From NCBI GenBank assembly GCA_022495005.1, contig JAGYXB010000440.1:2666001-2730000 (forward strand): a stretch of DNA of 64,000 nt, written 5' to 3'. Position numbers and translations under genes: made by a program. Source of the DNA: Rhyacophila brunnea. Its lineage: Eukaryota; Arthropoda; Insecta; Trichoptera; Rhyacophilidae. Every line of letters begins with the position of its first letter. The first letter of the stretch is position 1. The notes under the pieces were generated by a model that worked only from the letters and a program-made list of their open reading frames with translations, was not told where the DNA came from and ran no database searches. This document shows positions 53,816 through 64,000 of the stretch, one piece after another.

Positions 53816-54634
53816 GTCTGGTTGTACTTTCACTAGCGCGGTATTGTTCCTTTGGGTTACCCGGTGCGCGACACTTGACGGTATACTGTTTATGGATGAT
53901 ACGTGAGGTTGATGAATGATGATGATTGATTATATGAATGATGAGAGCCGGTATCACGGATTGGCAGGTATTCAGAAATATCGTTTGAATGACGGTCACA
54001 CTATATCAAGCTGACCTGGCCGGGGTCCACGAACTACTTCTGAATCAGTCTGTCTGTATAATGCAATGCGGCAACACGGACTCGTTTGTTCGCTTGAGCT
54101 GACTACGCACAACGGTTGTCTTGAAGTCACTGAATGTACATCGCAGTCACGGTCTATTATTACCAGTAAATGCTAATTGTCTGGTCTTGTGACAATAATA
54201 CTGGGATTTGAGGGAGATGGGATGTAAGGATTACGGCCAATTTGGCGCAACCAATTATGTAAACCTTTAAAATTATGCAAAGGTAAGCTGATATGTTAGA
54301 GATGGTGAGGTTTACAAATACCTAGTAGTTGAACAATTGGCACTTTCTTCTTCGAATGAATAAATGTATATTATGAAGTGTTCTTAGATGTATTTATAAG
54401 TGCCACACTGATAATTCCAACTAATGTTTAATACCTTCATTTTTACACTAAGCCATTTATTTCTTTCAAATCGTTGGAGCGGAGCTCGGAGTAGGAGCAA
54501 TTCGGTTTTAACCGGAGCAGGAGCGGAGCCGGATCACCAAAAAATTGTGGTGCTCCACTGCCCCGGATGTTTTTTTTATTATTAAATTTTCGTCCTAAAA
54601 TCAAATGAAAATATTATATTTGACACTTTGTAAT

Positions 54635-55181
54635 GCCAGCGCTCCATTGGCGAGCCAAAAGTCCGAGGACAATAAATCGTCCGATTTGTCTATGCCCTGC
54701 TACCGATCAATGAACGAATAAAAAAGTCGAGCTGTCAAAAGTCAAAAATTGCGATTATCGTAATGTCTTCTGATAACCCTATAATTTTGTGTTATTTATA
54801 TGTAGACTTGCGTAAAATAATATAGCAGTGAAAACAACACAAGATTTACGTTTTCTTTTATGAATTTCATAAATACAAATAAAAAAATAATTGGTAAATC
54901 TCTCATTTTATAATGTGTAAATTAACAAATAAATCAATGAAAATGTTTAAAACAATTACAGATTTTTTTGCTGTCCGAATGATTGCGTATTAATGTCAAA
55001 TCGAATTTGCATTGCGATCGACGGACGAAGTCTGGCAACTCGGAGGTAAAATATCAAACATGTTTGAAATCCAACGAGCCTGGCCTGCGGATTAAAAAGT
55101 CCGCAGACCTGGGGTGCTCCACGCGAAAAAAAAGTCCGAAGACTGTAAATCGTCTGACTTGCGTGCCAATGGAGCGCCGGC
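54635..55181. mobile_element. TIR element (547 bp) inside J copy 2
   Basis: Ends GCCAGCGCTCCATTGGC and the inverse GCCAATGGAGCGCCGGC. Sub-terminal AAAGTCCGAGGAC and its near inverse (GTCCGAAGACTG) are paired with AAATCGTC. No clear duplication. The two overlapping frames at 54983-55251 come from the inverted repeats. Confidence 0.75.
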
Positions 55182-55546
55182 TTAAGACTGGAATTATTTG
55201 AAATACGGCAACACTGCCTGTCTTGTTAAACCTTATAATAATATTAATCAATACATTTTGTTTCCTCTTTCAATACCAAATATATCGATGTTGTGTGATT
55301 TTAAAACCGGTATTTCGGTATTGCAAACCCTAGTCCAGACCAATATACATTATTTATTATGGACGTGAACAAATCAAAATTGAATAAAAACTGTTCATCG
55401 TAAGATGTTGAAGAAAACTTCTTCGGTGCAGCGATGGAAAGATGGAGCCCAAACATAGAGACTACGCATTGCAGTTTCATTCGAAGGTAACGTCTTCTCT
55501 TCTCACTTCTTCGAATGTAATTCAATAAGTTCTCTATTAATATAAT

Positions 55547-55969
55547 CATGGCCCCCACAAGGGGGGCTGACAGGGCTCTAGCCTAGAGGCCCGGGCTCAG
55601 GAAGGGCCCGGCGAGGCGAGTCGACCAGATAAGTGAGATAAACACTCATCACAAATTTGCTTTACTAGTAAAAAAAAAAAGTCGCCTGGTGCTATTTACC
55701 TTCAACAATATTAACATTTAAAATTATGTGGCTTGGTCGTAGGTACAATACAATTTTTAATTGTGATTCAATCAATACTCGACAACTCCATAATTCAAAT
55801 AGATGTATTAAAATATACAAAAAACACTAAATATACACATTAATTTTACCGCGTACACCATTTGGAAAATGCTACTGTAGACCGTCACACTGCCATTATC
55901 CTTAGCGATATGTAGGGGGGCCGCCACAGGTTCTAACCTGGGGGACCGTTTCAGGATGTGGGGACCATG
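55547..55969 (+). mobile_element. MITE family B, copy 3 (423 bp)
   Basis: Ends CATGGCCCCCACA and the inverse of TGTGGGGACCATG, duplication AATATAAT / ATTATAAT, 7 of 8. Aligned in full with copy 2. Confidence 0.9.
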
Positions 55970-55977
55970 ATTATAAT

Positions 55978-56658
55978 ATTATATCAGAGAGACTTTTGTA
56001 ATGCAGTTCATTGTTTTATTTAATTAAAATTATCATCGAATTTTCTTAGAAAGAAAACTTGAAATCCCTTTTATTGATATCAATTAATAGAACTTTAGTA
56101 TTATGGTTATGTATCGAATTTTTGGTATTATTTTAAAATTAAAAAAAAAGATCGCAATTTAGAAAAGTATTTCTTTCACGCGATAAGGTGGTAAGTACAC
56201 ATTTTTAACAGTAAATCATTGTATTGTGATTCGCAATTTTTAAAACTCAATATCCAATTGATTGGACAAATTGTAAAAACTGCATGTACGAGCAATTAAA
56301 CGTCATTCAAAGTGTGCAGTTAACGAAATAATTGGCGGGAAGAAAAAAACAACATGGCCGCGAACGTCAATCTCGATGTCTACCCGACATTATGAGGAAG
56401 TCCTCGTCGCCATGATTTATGTACTTTGATGCAAATTACCCGGCAAAAATAGTGTATTGATTGGAAAGAAACGGACAGTGGTGTCGTGTGGAGAAGCTTT
56501 AATAAATATATAATTACGAATAAAACTATAGGTATGTACTCTTGTATGGTTGTCAGACATGGCATTTGATTTGTTAAAAGTTCAAATGTCTCGACTTTTG
56601 AGAATCGATGACACCGGTACGACCGTATGACAAACACTCAAATCGTGAACACGAGGTC
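55978..56658. other. No gene seen
   Basis: AT-rich. AACATGGCCGCGAACGTCAATCTCG at about 56352 resembles the AACATGGCCGC at 41784. The minus frame 56380-56637 is not recognised. Confidence 0.4.
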
Positions 56659-56666
56659 GTCTAATT

Positions 56667-57326
56667 AATAATTCTCAAACTTTTTCATACCACGGCCCCT
56701 AAATCAGAAAATAAAATCCAAGGCTCACCCCCCAAAAATTTTAGTCGTTAGTAACCAACAGTACTTTATATACCTACCATTAATTATTATTATAGGTACA
56801 TTTTTATTTAGAATAATAGAACATTTCATTCACACCCATGCAAAGCAAAAATAATAAAAATGAACTTAAAATTTATTACAAAATACAATTTAATGAGAGG
56901 GGAATAATCGCATATTTTTACTTAAAAAATCAAAATCCGGTACAATGTTTGAAATTATATTTCGCAGGGTTTGCTCCAAAGTCACCATTGAAAAACACGT
57001 TCTGTGTTTATTTTTTATTACCAGTAATGATGAAAATGCTGTTTCGCATAGGTATGACTTGTCGCAATTAGGTCAATATAAATTTTGTTTATTTAATATG
57101 TTGTTTAACTAAAAAATCTAAATAATTTATAAATATTAGCAGATTATTTATCCTTATCGGATGAAGTGTTGTGGTCGCGTAAAAATTCGACCCGAGATTT
57201 TAACTGATTTGTATCAGATATCACAATTTTATGATTTTTTTTTCAAATACTGAAATATTACGCGGCTCCCTAGCAGGAGCTCCAGGGCCCCCTAGGGGGC
57301 CGCGCCCCTTAGTTTAAGAAGTACTG
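56667..57326 (-). mobile_element. hAT element (660 bp) with antisense transposase tail
   Basis: The right end read inward is CAGTACTTCTTAAACTAAGG; the left end is eroded (AATAATTCTCAAACTTTTTC). Duplication GTCTAATT / GTCTAATG, 7 of 8. It is a sister copy of the 15212 hAT but lacks MITE A. The frame at 56838-57071 plus is antisense to the transposase remnant. Confidence 0.85.
56890..57057 (-). pseudogene. hAT transposase C-terminus
   Basis: The minus strand reads SYLCETAFSSLLVIKNKHRT, CFSMVTLEQTLRNIISNIVP, then DFDFLSKN-RLFPSH and stop. YLCETAFSSL-IK-KHR is the hAT dimerisation signature, and a tail ending SH matches the family. This segment has no stop, making it the best-preserved C-terminus of its family here. 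It matches the interrupted remnant at 15484-16073. Confidence 0.9.
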
Positions 57327-57397
57327 GTCTAATGTGAGTGTTGAGTGTGAGTTGCCTGCAACGCAGTGCATACAGTTTCTTGCGGTCCGTAAGTAGA

Positions 57398-57545
57398 GGT
57401 AAATCGTTTTACAGTGGCACCATGGGTACGGCAAATGCGGCTTGCAGCTGTAGTGTTATTGTTTGCTAGCATTGAAACAGGCATTGTCGCAAGCAATTCA
57501 ATACACGCGTGAATCGCCTATGGTGCCACTGTAGAATGATTTACC
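57398..57545. mobile_element. Small palindromic TIR element (148 bp)
   Basis: Inverted ends of about 30 bp: GGTAAATCGTTTTACAGTGG then CACCATGGG, and the inverse with two or three mismatches. A nested TA...TA boundary at TACAGTGG/CCACTGTA would fit a TA duplication, but outer bases also pair. GC-richer interior. Non-coding. Confidence 0.7.
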
Positions 57546-58343
57546 TATACCAACCCTTATAATGTAAGTATATTTTACATAATGATTAACACTGGCGATC
57601 AGCGATGTAGTGCTAAATAAAAATGTCCCGGATCGCTGATTAATATACTACTTTGTATACTCCCCTCCCCCCATCTTAAAATGTAGTATTTTAAAAAGTT
57701 TAGAACAATGTCAGTCAGAAGATACACATGCGGTCAGTGTATCAACGTAAGATGGATGTTAATGATCGTATTGCGTATAGCTATTGAAAGAACTATTTCC
57801 ACTCATCTTCGGAATTGGACTGATTTTTTCACATTTCCACGCCCATTTTATTTGGTAGGTATGTGAATATGTGTGTTAAAGTTCTCAATTTGTTTCCAAA
57901 GTAAAAGAATAACGAAAATAAATTCTTTATTCGGGTGATTTGACAGTGTTTATCATTCTGTTTAAAGAAAAGGCGATGGTAAAAAAAAATCGTCTCTCTG
58001 GCATATTCCATCGATGGCTCAGTTCCATTTCTATAGTACGATAAGTCAAAAATTCCAAGTCTCGAAAAAATCACTAGTAGTTGTCCTCGTAGGGCCGATG
58101 TTTTTGTCACTTTTCTTCAAGTTAGCATAGGTGAGTCAAAGCTTTGATCAGCCATTACTCAACAATAGTACCTAATTCCTAGTTGTAGCAGTATGGAACT
58201 GAGCTATTGCTATTATCTCATGTTCTTCACCATTGTACCTTCCCATTCTGCTCCAATACTATCTCCAGAAATTGATGAAATGTTGTTCTGATTTTTATTC
58301 TTCCCCAAACATGACCCAATGGAATTATATTTTTTTTCTTTCG
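57546..58343. other. No gene seen
   Basis: AT-rich. The 93-codon minus frame 57829-58110 has no recognised motif. Confidence 0.4.
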
Positions 58344-58489
58344 ACGTTATAATGACCGAAGTAAATCATCCGTGATGCCCTTTATCGCATCGCTATTTCT
58401 CGTAAGTTGTCGGCTATTGTTGGGCTGCTTTATTCAGTTGTATGAGAAAGCCGATTCTTTGCCCCTCTTTTTATTTAATACCTCTATGT
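58344..58489 (+). repeat. Dispersed repeat family P, copy 1
   Basis: ACGTTATAATGACCGAAGTA, TCGCTATTTCTCGTAAGTTGT, CGGCTATTGTTGGGCTGCTT and ATGAGAAAGCCGATTCTTTG, then TACCTCTATG. A second copy is at 60646-60800 in the same orientation. Non-coding. Confidence 0.7.
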
Positions 58490-58585
58490 GCTCAACCTAT
58501 TAGGTCCATACTCTGACTGATACACAAATTGAAAAATAATATTATTTGTACTTGCCAGACCCAATAGACCGGCGCTTAACCGGCG
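58490..58585 (-). repeat. SINE-1 fragment
   Basis: GCTCAACCTATTAGGTCCAT, CACAAATTGAAAAATAATAT and CTTGCCAGACCC are SINE-1 body and B-box sequence on the minus strand; the head is cut short. It abuts repeat P. Confidence 0.7.
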
Positions 58586-58800
58586 GAATTATATATTATG
58601 ATGTAATAGAATAGGTAAATCCCTTCTGACGATTTAACTTAGCAGTAATTTTATTTCATTTCATATTATTTCTAGTCTATTGAAATATTAATACCAAGCA
58701 AACACTGAATTGACCACATTTATTACAAAATGATTCAGTAGTTTCATTCAATAATAAATATTGAGTACCTATCTATAAACTGTAAATTTTTCAATTACAG

Positions 58801-58890
58801 TAAAAAAAATAACATTCACATAGCAACACGGAATCGATACAATGGCGACATTGTTGCCGCCACTGGGAATAGGCAGCGGCCATAAAAAAG
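58801..58890 (+). other. Candidate first coding exon of a host gene
   Basis: An acceptor-like sequence (AATTTTTCAATTACAG, ending 58800), then 90 bp ending AAAAAAG, followed by a consensus donor GTAAGT (58891-58896). Inside is ATG at 58842 with A at -3 and G at +4, and an open frame MATLLPPLGIGSGHKK that is GC-richer than its surroundings. This is the arrangement of an exon that begins translation and ends in phase 1. No downstream exon or promoter was identified, and the protein is not recognised, so chance remains possible. Confidence 0.35.
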
Positions 58891-58896
58891 GTAAGT

Positions 58897-60645
58897 TCGT
58901 CTGCAAGTAATTCGGTAGCTTTCTCTCGGTAAGCAACAGCACTGGCCTACCATTTTATTGGTCTCATTATTGTCGATTTTTTCGAATCGTGTTTTTGATT
59001 GCCGCGCGGTCTTTCGACCAAATTAAGTGTTGCCACTGTTGTGTGCGATCTACTTTTTAAATGGCCTATTGTGAATTTTGTCACGACCCAGAGAGAAGAA
59101 TAGCATACCACTGTAGCATATTCTTATGTTGGGATTCGTGAAAGCAAATAAATAATGCGGCAAAGTTGCATAGGTAACAGTAAACATTTAATTTGATACT
59201 CGTAAATACGATATATATATATATATAAGTAATTCAGCGCTGTCAATGAAAGAAAAAGGGGATATGCACAGAACCACCGCCAGCTTTAGATTAATAAAGC
59301 CTGAGCATAAATTTTTGCACAATCAACGAGTGATCCACTGCTATACTATATTTTATTGATAATGTACTTGAAATCAGAGTTCAGTATTCTATAATGACTG
59401 AAGAGTATAAAAAATAAGTTATTAGTTATTGTCTTTTAGAATCGACTGTCACATTTACAAACTTAACGTTCTAGTGTATTATGATATTATTATACACAAA
59501 AGAAGTTTACTTACTTTGATCGTCACTTTCAATTATTAATAACACATAACCACTAAATCAGATGAACTCCAAGGTCTCCAAGATACGTTACAATAATCTG
59601 AAAGAAATCTGTAACTAAGAATACTCCGACAAGTGAACACGACAGGCGCGTCAGTATGAGCACTCTATAGACAATGACAGGCCATCCATAGTAAACGGGA
59701 GGGGCAAAAAGTAGGACCAGTCATGTAATGTATCGGCTTCCTTCTTCAGTGGGCAATGACAGAACAGATTAATAAAAAATAGAATTCAGGTGCGCTATAC
59801 CCAAGGCCTGAACAAAAACGAACCATAAGTGCAAATGCAAAAGCATTCGGCACGCTTATATCTCCGCAATATGCGTTAGTGTTGTTAGAGTAAGATTAGT
59901 TAGAGTAAGATAGAATTTCTACGGCTGAATTAAATATTTTTTGGAAACGTCGCCGGTAAATATTGATTTGAATGATTACATTCATTTAAAAACTGCAAGC
60001 ACGTGTTGCTGAAATTTATTGTTTTTGTGTTAAATATATCTATAGTTAGTGATATAGTCCTACAAACTTATCTAAAGAACGGTCAAAAATGGAACTACGA
60101 ACTACCATATTATGTACGCCATTTTGAAAACGTCTTTCCAATCACAGATTCTGTCCAGTTGCGAGTCTTGGATTGGGTAGTTTTCGACAGTGGCTCCCCA
60201 TCCATTCTTTAGATAAGTTTGTAGGTCTGTACCTAATTATTTTTAGTTAATTTAGTAGAAAATATGTTTAACTATGTTGTCTTTAAATTTGGTAGCCATA
60301 CTAAAAAACAACATGATGGTATAATAACGTTTCATAGTTAAGTTAATAATTATAAAATTGAGGTTTTACTGTGCGTTATACGCGAGAAACACGGCTTCAT
60401 TTTGCCGAACAATAGCCACTCTCTTTATGCTATACGCCAATACACTACATTTTGGAACAGGGTTTTGAACGTGTGAGTGTCCTACGAAAATGAAACATAC
60501 ATTATAGACGTGTGTGTTACAACCTAGGGGCGGCAGGTTATATGAAAGTATGGTGAAGCCGGCTAGTATGGCGAAAAAGTATGGTGGGGCGGGCTGGTAA
60601 TCAATTTGTGGCAAAATTTGAACGTTAACATTATATTATATGGGT
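58897..60645. other. No gene recognised in 1.7 kb
   Basis: Would be intron if the 58801-58890 exon is real. (AT)n at 59212-59226. The 69-codon frame at 60003-60212 has no motif. Confidence 0.4.
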
Positions 60646-60800
60646 ACGTTATAATGACCAAAGTAAATCCTATGTGATGCCCTGATTTTTTTTTATCGCG
60701 TCGCTATTTTTCGTAAGTTATCGGCTATTGTTGGCCTGCTTCATTCAGCTGTATGAGAAAGCCGATTCCTTGCCCCTCTTTTAATTGAATACCTCTATGG
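60646..60800 (+). repeat. Dispersed repeat family P, copy 2
   Basis: Same blocks as 58344-58489. Contains an extra T run. Confidence 0.7.
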
Positions 60801-60881
60801 TTACAACCTTCAAATACACGCATCAGCACCGCGATTTCCTAACTCTTGTCTCGTGTGGCACCAGACGACATGACGTAATTG

Positions 60882-61055
60882 TGACGTCACGCTCGAGGCA
60901 TGCCGCCCGCGCACAATGCTAACCATAGAAAATATTATGATGAAACACCTATATGTGTATGGTGACAATGAATAGCGCCGCTGTCGGAGTAGCGTTATAT
61001 TCTCGAGTGCTATTATCACTCCGGTAGTACGTAATAATGATGTCATATGACGTCA
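60882..61055. promoter_or_regulatory. Two CRE-like TGACGTCA sites
   Basis: TGACGTCA, the CREB/ATF palindrome, occurs at 60882-60889 and 61048-61055, 166 bp apart. The sites sit in a GC-richer stretch that also contains TGACGTAA nearby (about 60871). Two perfect palindromes this close are unlikely in AT-rich DNA, but the family F and hAT ends here also contain GACGTC, so a repeat origin is possible. No start site was seen. Confidence 0.25.
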
Positions 61056-61105
61056 TGTCGACCGGGAAGCTTGCACTCGCAAGTTCTAACATAGAGCCCC
61101 AGTAC

Positions 61106-61240
61106 ATAAACCGAGAACAGTTGTCAGAACGAAGGACAAGCTTATAATGACGTATTCGTTTATCACGTCATATTCTTCCACACTCGAGATCGGTTGCCTG
61201 TTACTCCAGACCCGTTAGGTATTTCAGTATGTGTCCCCTG
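61106..61240 (-). repeat. Dispersed repeat family M, copy 2
   Basis: The inverse of the block at 34272-34415 (GTTGTCAGAACGAAGGACAA, CACACTCGAGATCGGTTGCC, CCCGTTAGGTATTT). Non-coding. Confidence 0.65.
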
Positions 61241-62737
61241 ATGATAAATCTAAATAAGTAAGTAAAATATGGCATGTACTCAGGTTATGTGTAATTTAAT
61301 GAAGGAAAATTGGGCGAAGCCATCAATTATTTGAGTTACTTCATCTTCACCCGTCATGTACCTACCTGTATACAGCCGCAATTTGTGCACGGCCGTCTTC
61401 TATGACAATATAAACGAGTCAGAATAAAAGATTTAATGACACACTTCCTTGTCCCGAAACGAAGCTGCACGGGACTGATGTAACAACCATGGACCTTGGT
61501 GCTAAAAGAAAGAGTTAAGAAAAAAATAGAATCTTGGACTTGCTCTGTCGTCTTTAATCCATATTTCATATTATCCGTTAACGGACGCTAACAAAGGTCG
61601 AATTTATCATAGGGCTAAAGGAGCAACAGCCCAGAGCCACTGCTCTAATAACTCTTTTTATTTAACATTTTTTTTAAAGTATCTACACTTTGATCAGTTC
61701 CATACAACGTCACATGGTGAACTGTGATACGCCTAATTGCATACGTCCAAATTTTCAGACACTTAGACCGGCTACAACTCGTCAGCTGTATGCAGAACTG
61801 TTTTAAGTCACATTCGAAATAATTTACAGACGTGTTATTTGAATCATCCTATTTCTGTTATTGGTTAATTATATAGACACATTTATGCATCATTATTGTC
61901 CTACTAAAATATGTTGTAATTATACATTTATCTATACAAAGAAATAATAGATAATTGAAGTAGGTTGTTTCAAAGAACTTGAAATATATCTCAAATGTGA
62001 ATTAGAATAATTTTGCATTGAGCTGACGAACTGGATGAGTATTTCTAAGCAGAATCGAAACTGATTAGTGATTACTGATTACGAAGAACGCGATCCTCAA
62101 TAGCGAGGGAATAACTAAAACTAATCACAACCGGCGAAAAACTTGTTTCATCCAAAATAAAATGGTTTTTTATCGTCAACCGTGAAACATTATCTTCGTG
62201 TTTTTTCTAGTAGATACTTATTAATTGTGGATAGGTTCTTGTATTACTTATCTATTCATATTATTCTGGTTTGTATTTATTTGACGGATGTATTCAAGTG
62301 ATTTACAGGTATTTATAAACAGAGCTACCTTGACTGAGGTCATACACATGTAGAATTAAGACTAATGGTAGTCAGGTGTTACGGAAAAAAAAACATCAAA
62401 AATAATATAATGGGCTATTTATTTACATCTCAGCTAAAAAACAAAGTTTCGACGGTTTGTCGAAGATCGCCATATTTACTTTTTACGTTTAAATAAGCAA
62501 ATAAATCACAGTAAATTATATAAGTTGGTACCAACCGAAATAATAAAGAGGATCAAAATAAAATTAAAATAAGTAAAAATGCTAATGTTTCAAGAATTAT
62601 TCGAAGCTCTTTCAAGGGTACATGGATTATGGATATATGTAGGTATAATATTATATATTTTTCGTTACATTTAGTTTTAGTTGTTTCGTCACAGTTGAGA
62701 TTTCCATATTATGCAGTTACCTATATCTTTTTAAAAC
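61241..62737. other. No gene seen
   Basis: AT-rich. The frame 61354-61569 minus is not recognised. Confidence 0.45.
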
Positions 62738-62855
62738 GTCTCCAGAAACTTGTACGTGTATGCAGTTCGCCGTATCACACTTTACCGTGAAATGTTGTAT
62801 GGGAAATATAAATGGCCGTACTTATAATAAAGACCTCTTTGGGTCGTATAATACT
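62738..62855 (+). repeat. Dispersed repeat family Q, copy 2
   Basis: CAGAAACTTGTACGTGTATG, CAGTTCGCCGTATCACACTT and ACCGTGAAATGTTGTATGGG, as at 31478. Confidence 0.65.
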
Positions 62856-63038
62856 ATACAATACAAAAATGTAAAAACATATAAAAATAACTAAGGTTTT
62901 ACTACTTATATTATATTAATTTTTAAATTAATTTGTTTTTCATGCGACGAATGTGCTTGTTTATCAGCACAATCAATTTCAATAGTATGTACCTAGTCAA
63001 TCTAAATTCATCATCGTTCATTGACAAATGGATTCTAT

Positions 63039-63090
63039 CATGGGCCCCACATCCTGAAGCGGGACCCCAGGCCAGGATCTTTCAGCCACA
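63039..63090 (-). mobile_element. MITE family B, end fragment
   Basis: CATGGGCCCCACATCCTGAA, then CCCCAGGCCAGGATCTTT. This matches the right end of copies 2 and 3 in reverse orientation; the rest is missing. Confidence 0.7.
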
Positions 63091-63730
63091 TACCTATTTA
63101 AAATATTTAATAGCCCAGAAACAAAGCAGTACAGTACAGTACAAACAGATCAATAAAATAATGTGAAAAGTGCATTAGCACACTAACCAAGAACTCAGGA
63201 AATAGATTTTTGTTTGCTTCAAAATATTTGGCGTAGAAATCATTTAAAAGTGGAGACATGGCGAACTTTTTTTTTTGTAATTTTGATTTCCAAAGCTCCA
63301 ATTTGTTCCATGTTGGTTAAGACGTTTTTCACGTCACTTCCGTTTTTGTTTAATTGTTAGCTAAATTTACATAATAAATCGGCATTTGCAGCTTACGTCA
63401 TTTGGACACAACGTGTATTTAGTCGTGTACAGCGTTATTATGTAAAAACTATTTTGAAAAAATTGAGGGTTACGCCCTTTTTCATGTCTTCAGTCGATAT
63501 ACCTACTTAATAAATTCGACCGTAGTGCATTCCGTCGCTCTTTTGTCTATTATTGATAACCGTTGTCATTATATTACGAAAACCTAAATCATCATTGTCA
63601 TAATATGACGTGATCCAACAACCGAGGGCAGATCTTAGCTTCCTACAAGAATTTCATACATCTTCCCGTATCCTGAAGGCGTCTTCATCGGCCCCTCTAA
63701 CATCTCCGTTGATACCGTCCAGGGAAATAA
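63091..63730. other. No gene seen
   Basis: AT-rich. Nothing recognised. Confidence 0.5.
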
Positions 63731-63850
63731 TGGGAACTAAAATACCTAACGGGTGTGATCTCGATCGAGAATATGGGATAAACTTAATCACGTGTAAAGA
63801 ATACGCTTGTCTTTCGTTCTGACAACTGCTCTCGGTTTATGCGCTGACGT
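63731..63850 (+). repeat. Dispersed repeat family M, copy 3
   Basis: AAATACCTAACGGGTGTGAT, GAATATGGGATAAACTTAAT and TTTCGTTCTGACAACTGCTC, as at 34272. The 70-codon frame at 63610-63822 ends in it. Confidence 0.65.
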
Positions 63851-64000
63851 CTAATTGGTGTAGGTATCTGGAAGTTGTAACGTAACACATGGACTGCCCA
63901 TCGGAACCTGATAAGTATAACAAATGGGGAGATACCTACTTTCTTCTTTGAAGATGTTGTAGAGCTCCAGGTTATGTCGAATACCTACGTCATTCTTCTC

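Larger units (their letters stand above)
53368..55332 (+). mobile_element. hAT-like element family J, copy 2, multiply nested
   Basis: Ends TAGGGATTGCAATTCC and the inverse (GGTATTGCAAACCCTA). Duplication GTCCATAC / GTCCAGAC, 7 of 8. ACCGGTATT-type repeats lie at both sub-termini. Inside are a SINE-1 copy (53573-53815) and a TIR element (54635-55181). 54478-54530 is a GGAGC-rich simple repeat. About 1.2 kb of its own sequence remains, without visible transposase. Confidence 0.85.

Noticed and set aside
1..64000. CRISPR arrays, operons, ribosome binding sites, integrated virus genes
   Set aside because: None seen. The sequence is eukaryotic, and no viral structural or replication gene was recognised.

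Overview
This is an AT-rich eukaryotic window, most likely from an insect or other arthropod. The mobile-element content points that way: hAT DNA transposons and their MITEs, RTE-like and jockey/CR1-like LINE fragments, tRNA-derived SINEs and short TTAGG-type runs. I could not fix the order. I see no complete host gene. Nearly every long open frame is a chance frame or an antisense shadow of a decayed transposon. The only open frame of convincing length and content is a reverse-transcriptase fragment at 25127-26518.

Layout. 0-10 kb: a MITE with a perfect 8-bp target duplication (560-867), an antisense RTE tail (about 1.9-2.1 kb), TTAA-flanked MITEs (2.5 and 8.2 kb), a MITE with near-perfect 31-bp ends (3661-4039), a 16/15-bp minisatellite (7.1 kb) and a hAT carrying a SINE that itself carries a poly(A) fragment (9033-9660). 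10-21 kb: two hAT elements with readable transposase C-termini (10230-10912, 15212-16777), smaller TIR elements, and a tandem duplication in which only one unit took a MITE (19.2-19.85 kb). 21-30 kb: a hAT-like element with a perfect 8-bp duplication split by a LINE (24816-27177), and two SINE families. 30-46 kb: SINE copies, dispersed repeats, a possible solo LTR (38069-38757), a 5'-truncated LINE and several MITEs. 46-57 kb: the densest nest in the window (45840-49055), a 610-bp element with a perfect 8-bp duplication (49816-50425), another RTE tail, a second large split element (53368-55332), and a hAT with an antisense transposase tail (56667-57326). 57-64 kb: mostly unannotated, but with the best host-exon candidate (58801-58890).

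The biology here is a stratified transposon graveyard. At least nine elements show 8-bp target duplications matching at 7 or 8 positions. Several loci can be dated by nesting, and the window itself holds related empty sites. At 45840-49055 a MITE is split by a hAT, the hAT by an unclassified 1.73-kb TIR element with a 4-bp AAAT duplication and repeated CCCGAATATCCA motifs, and that element contains a SINE tail. This unclassified element is the best candidate for something undescribed. All calls come from reading the sequence; no database search was run.
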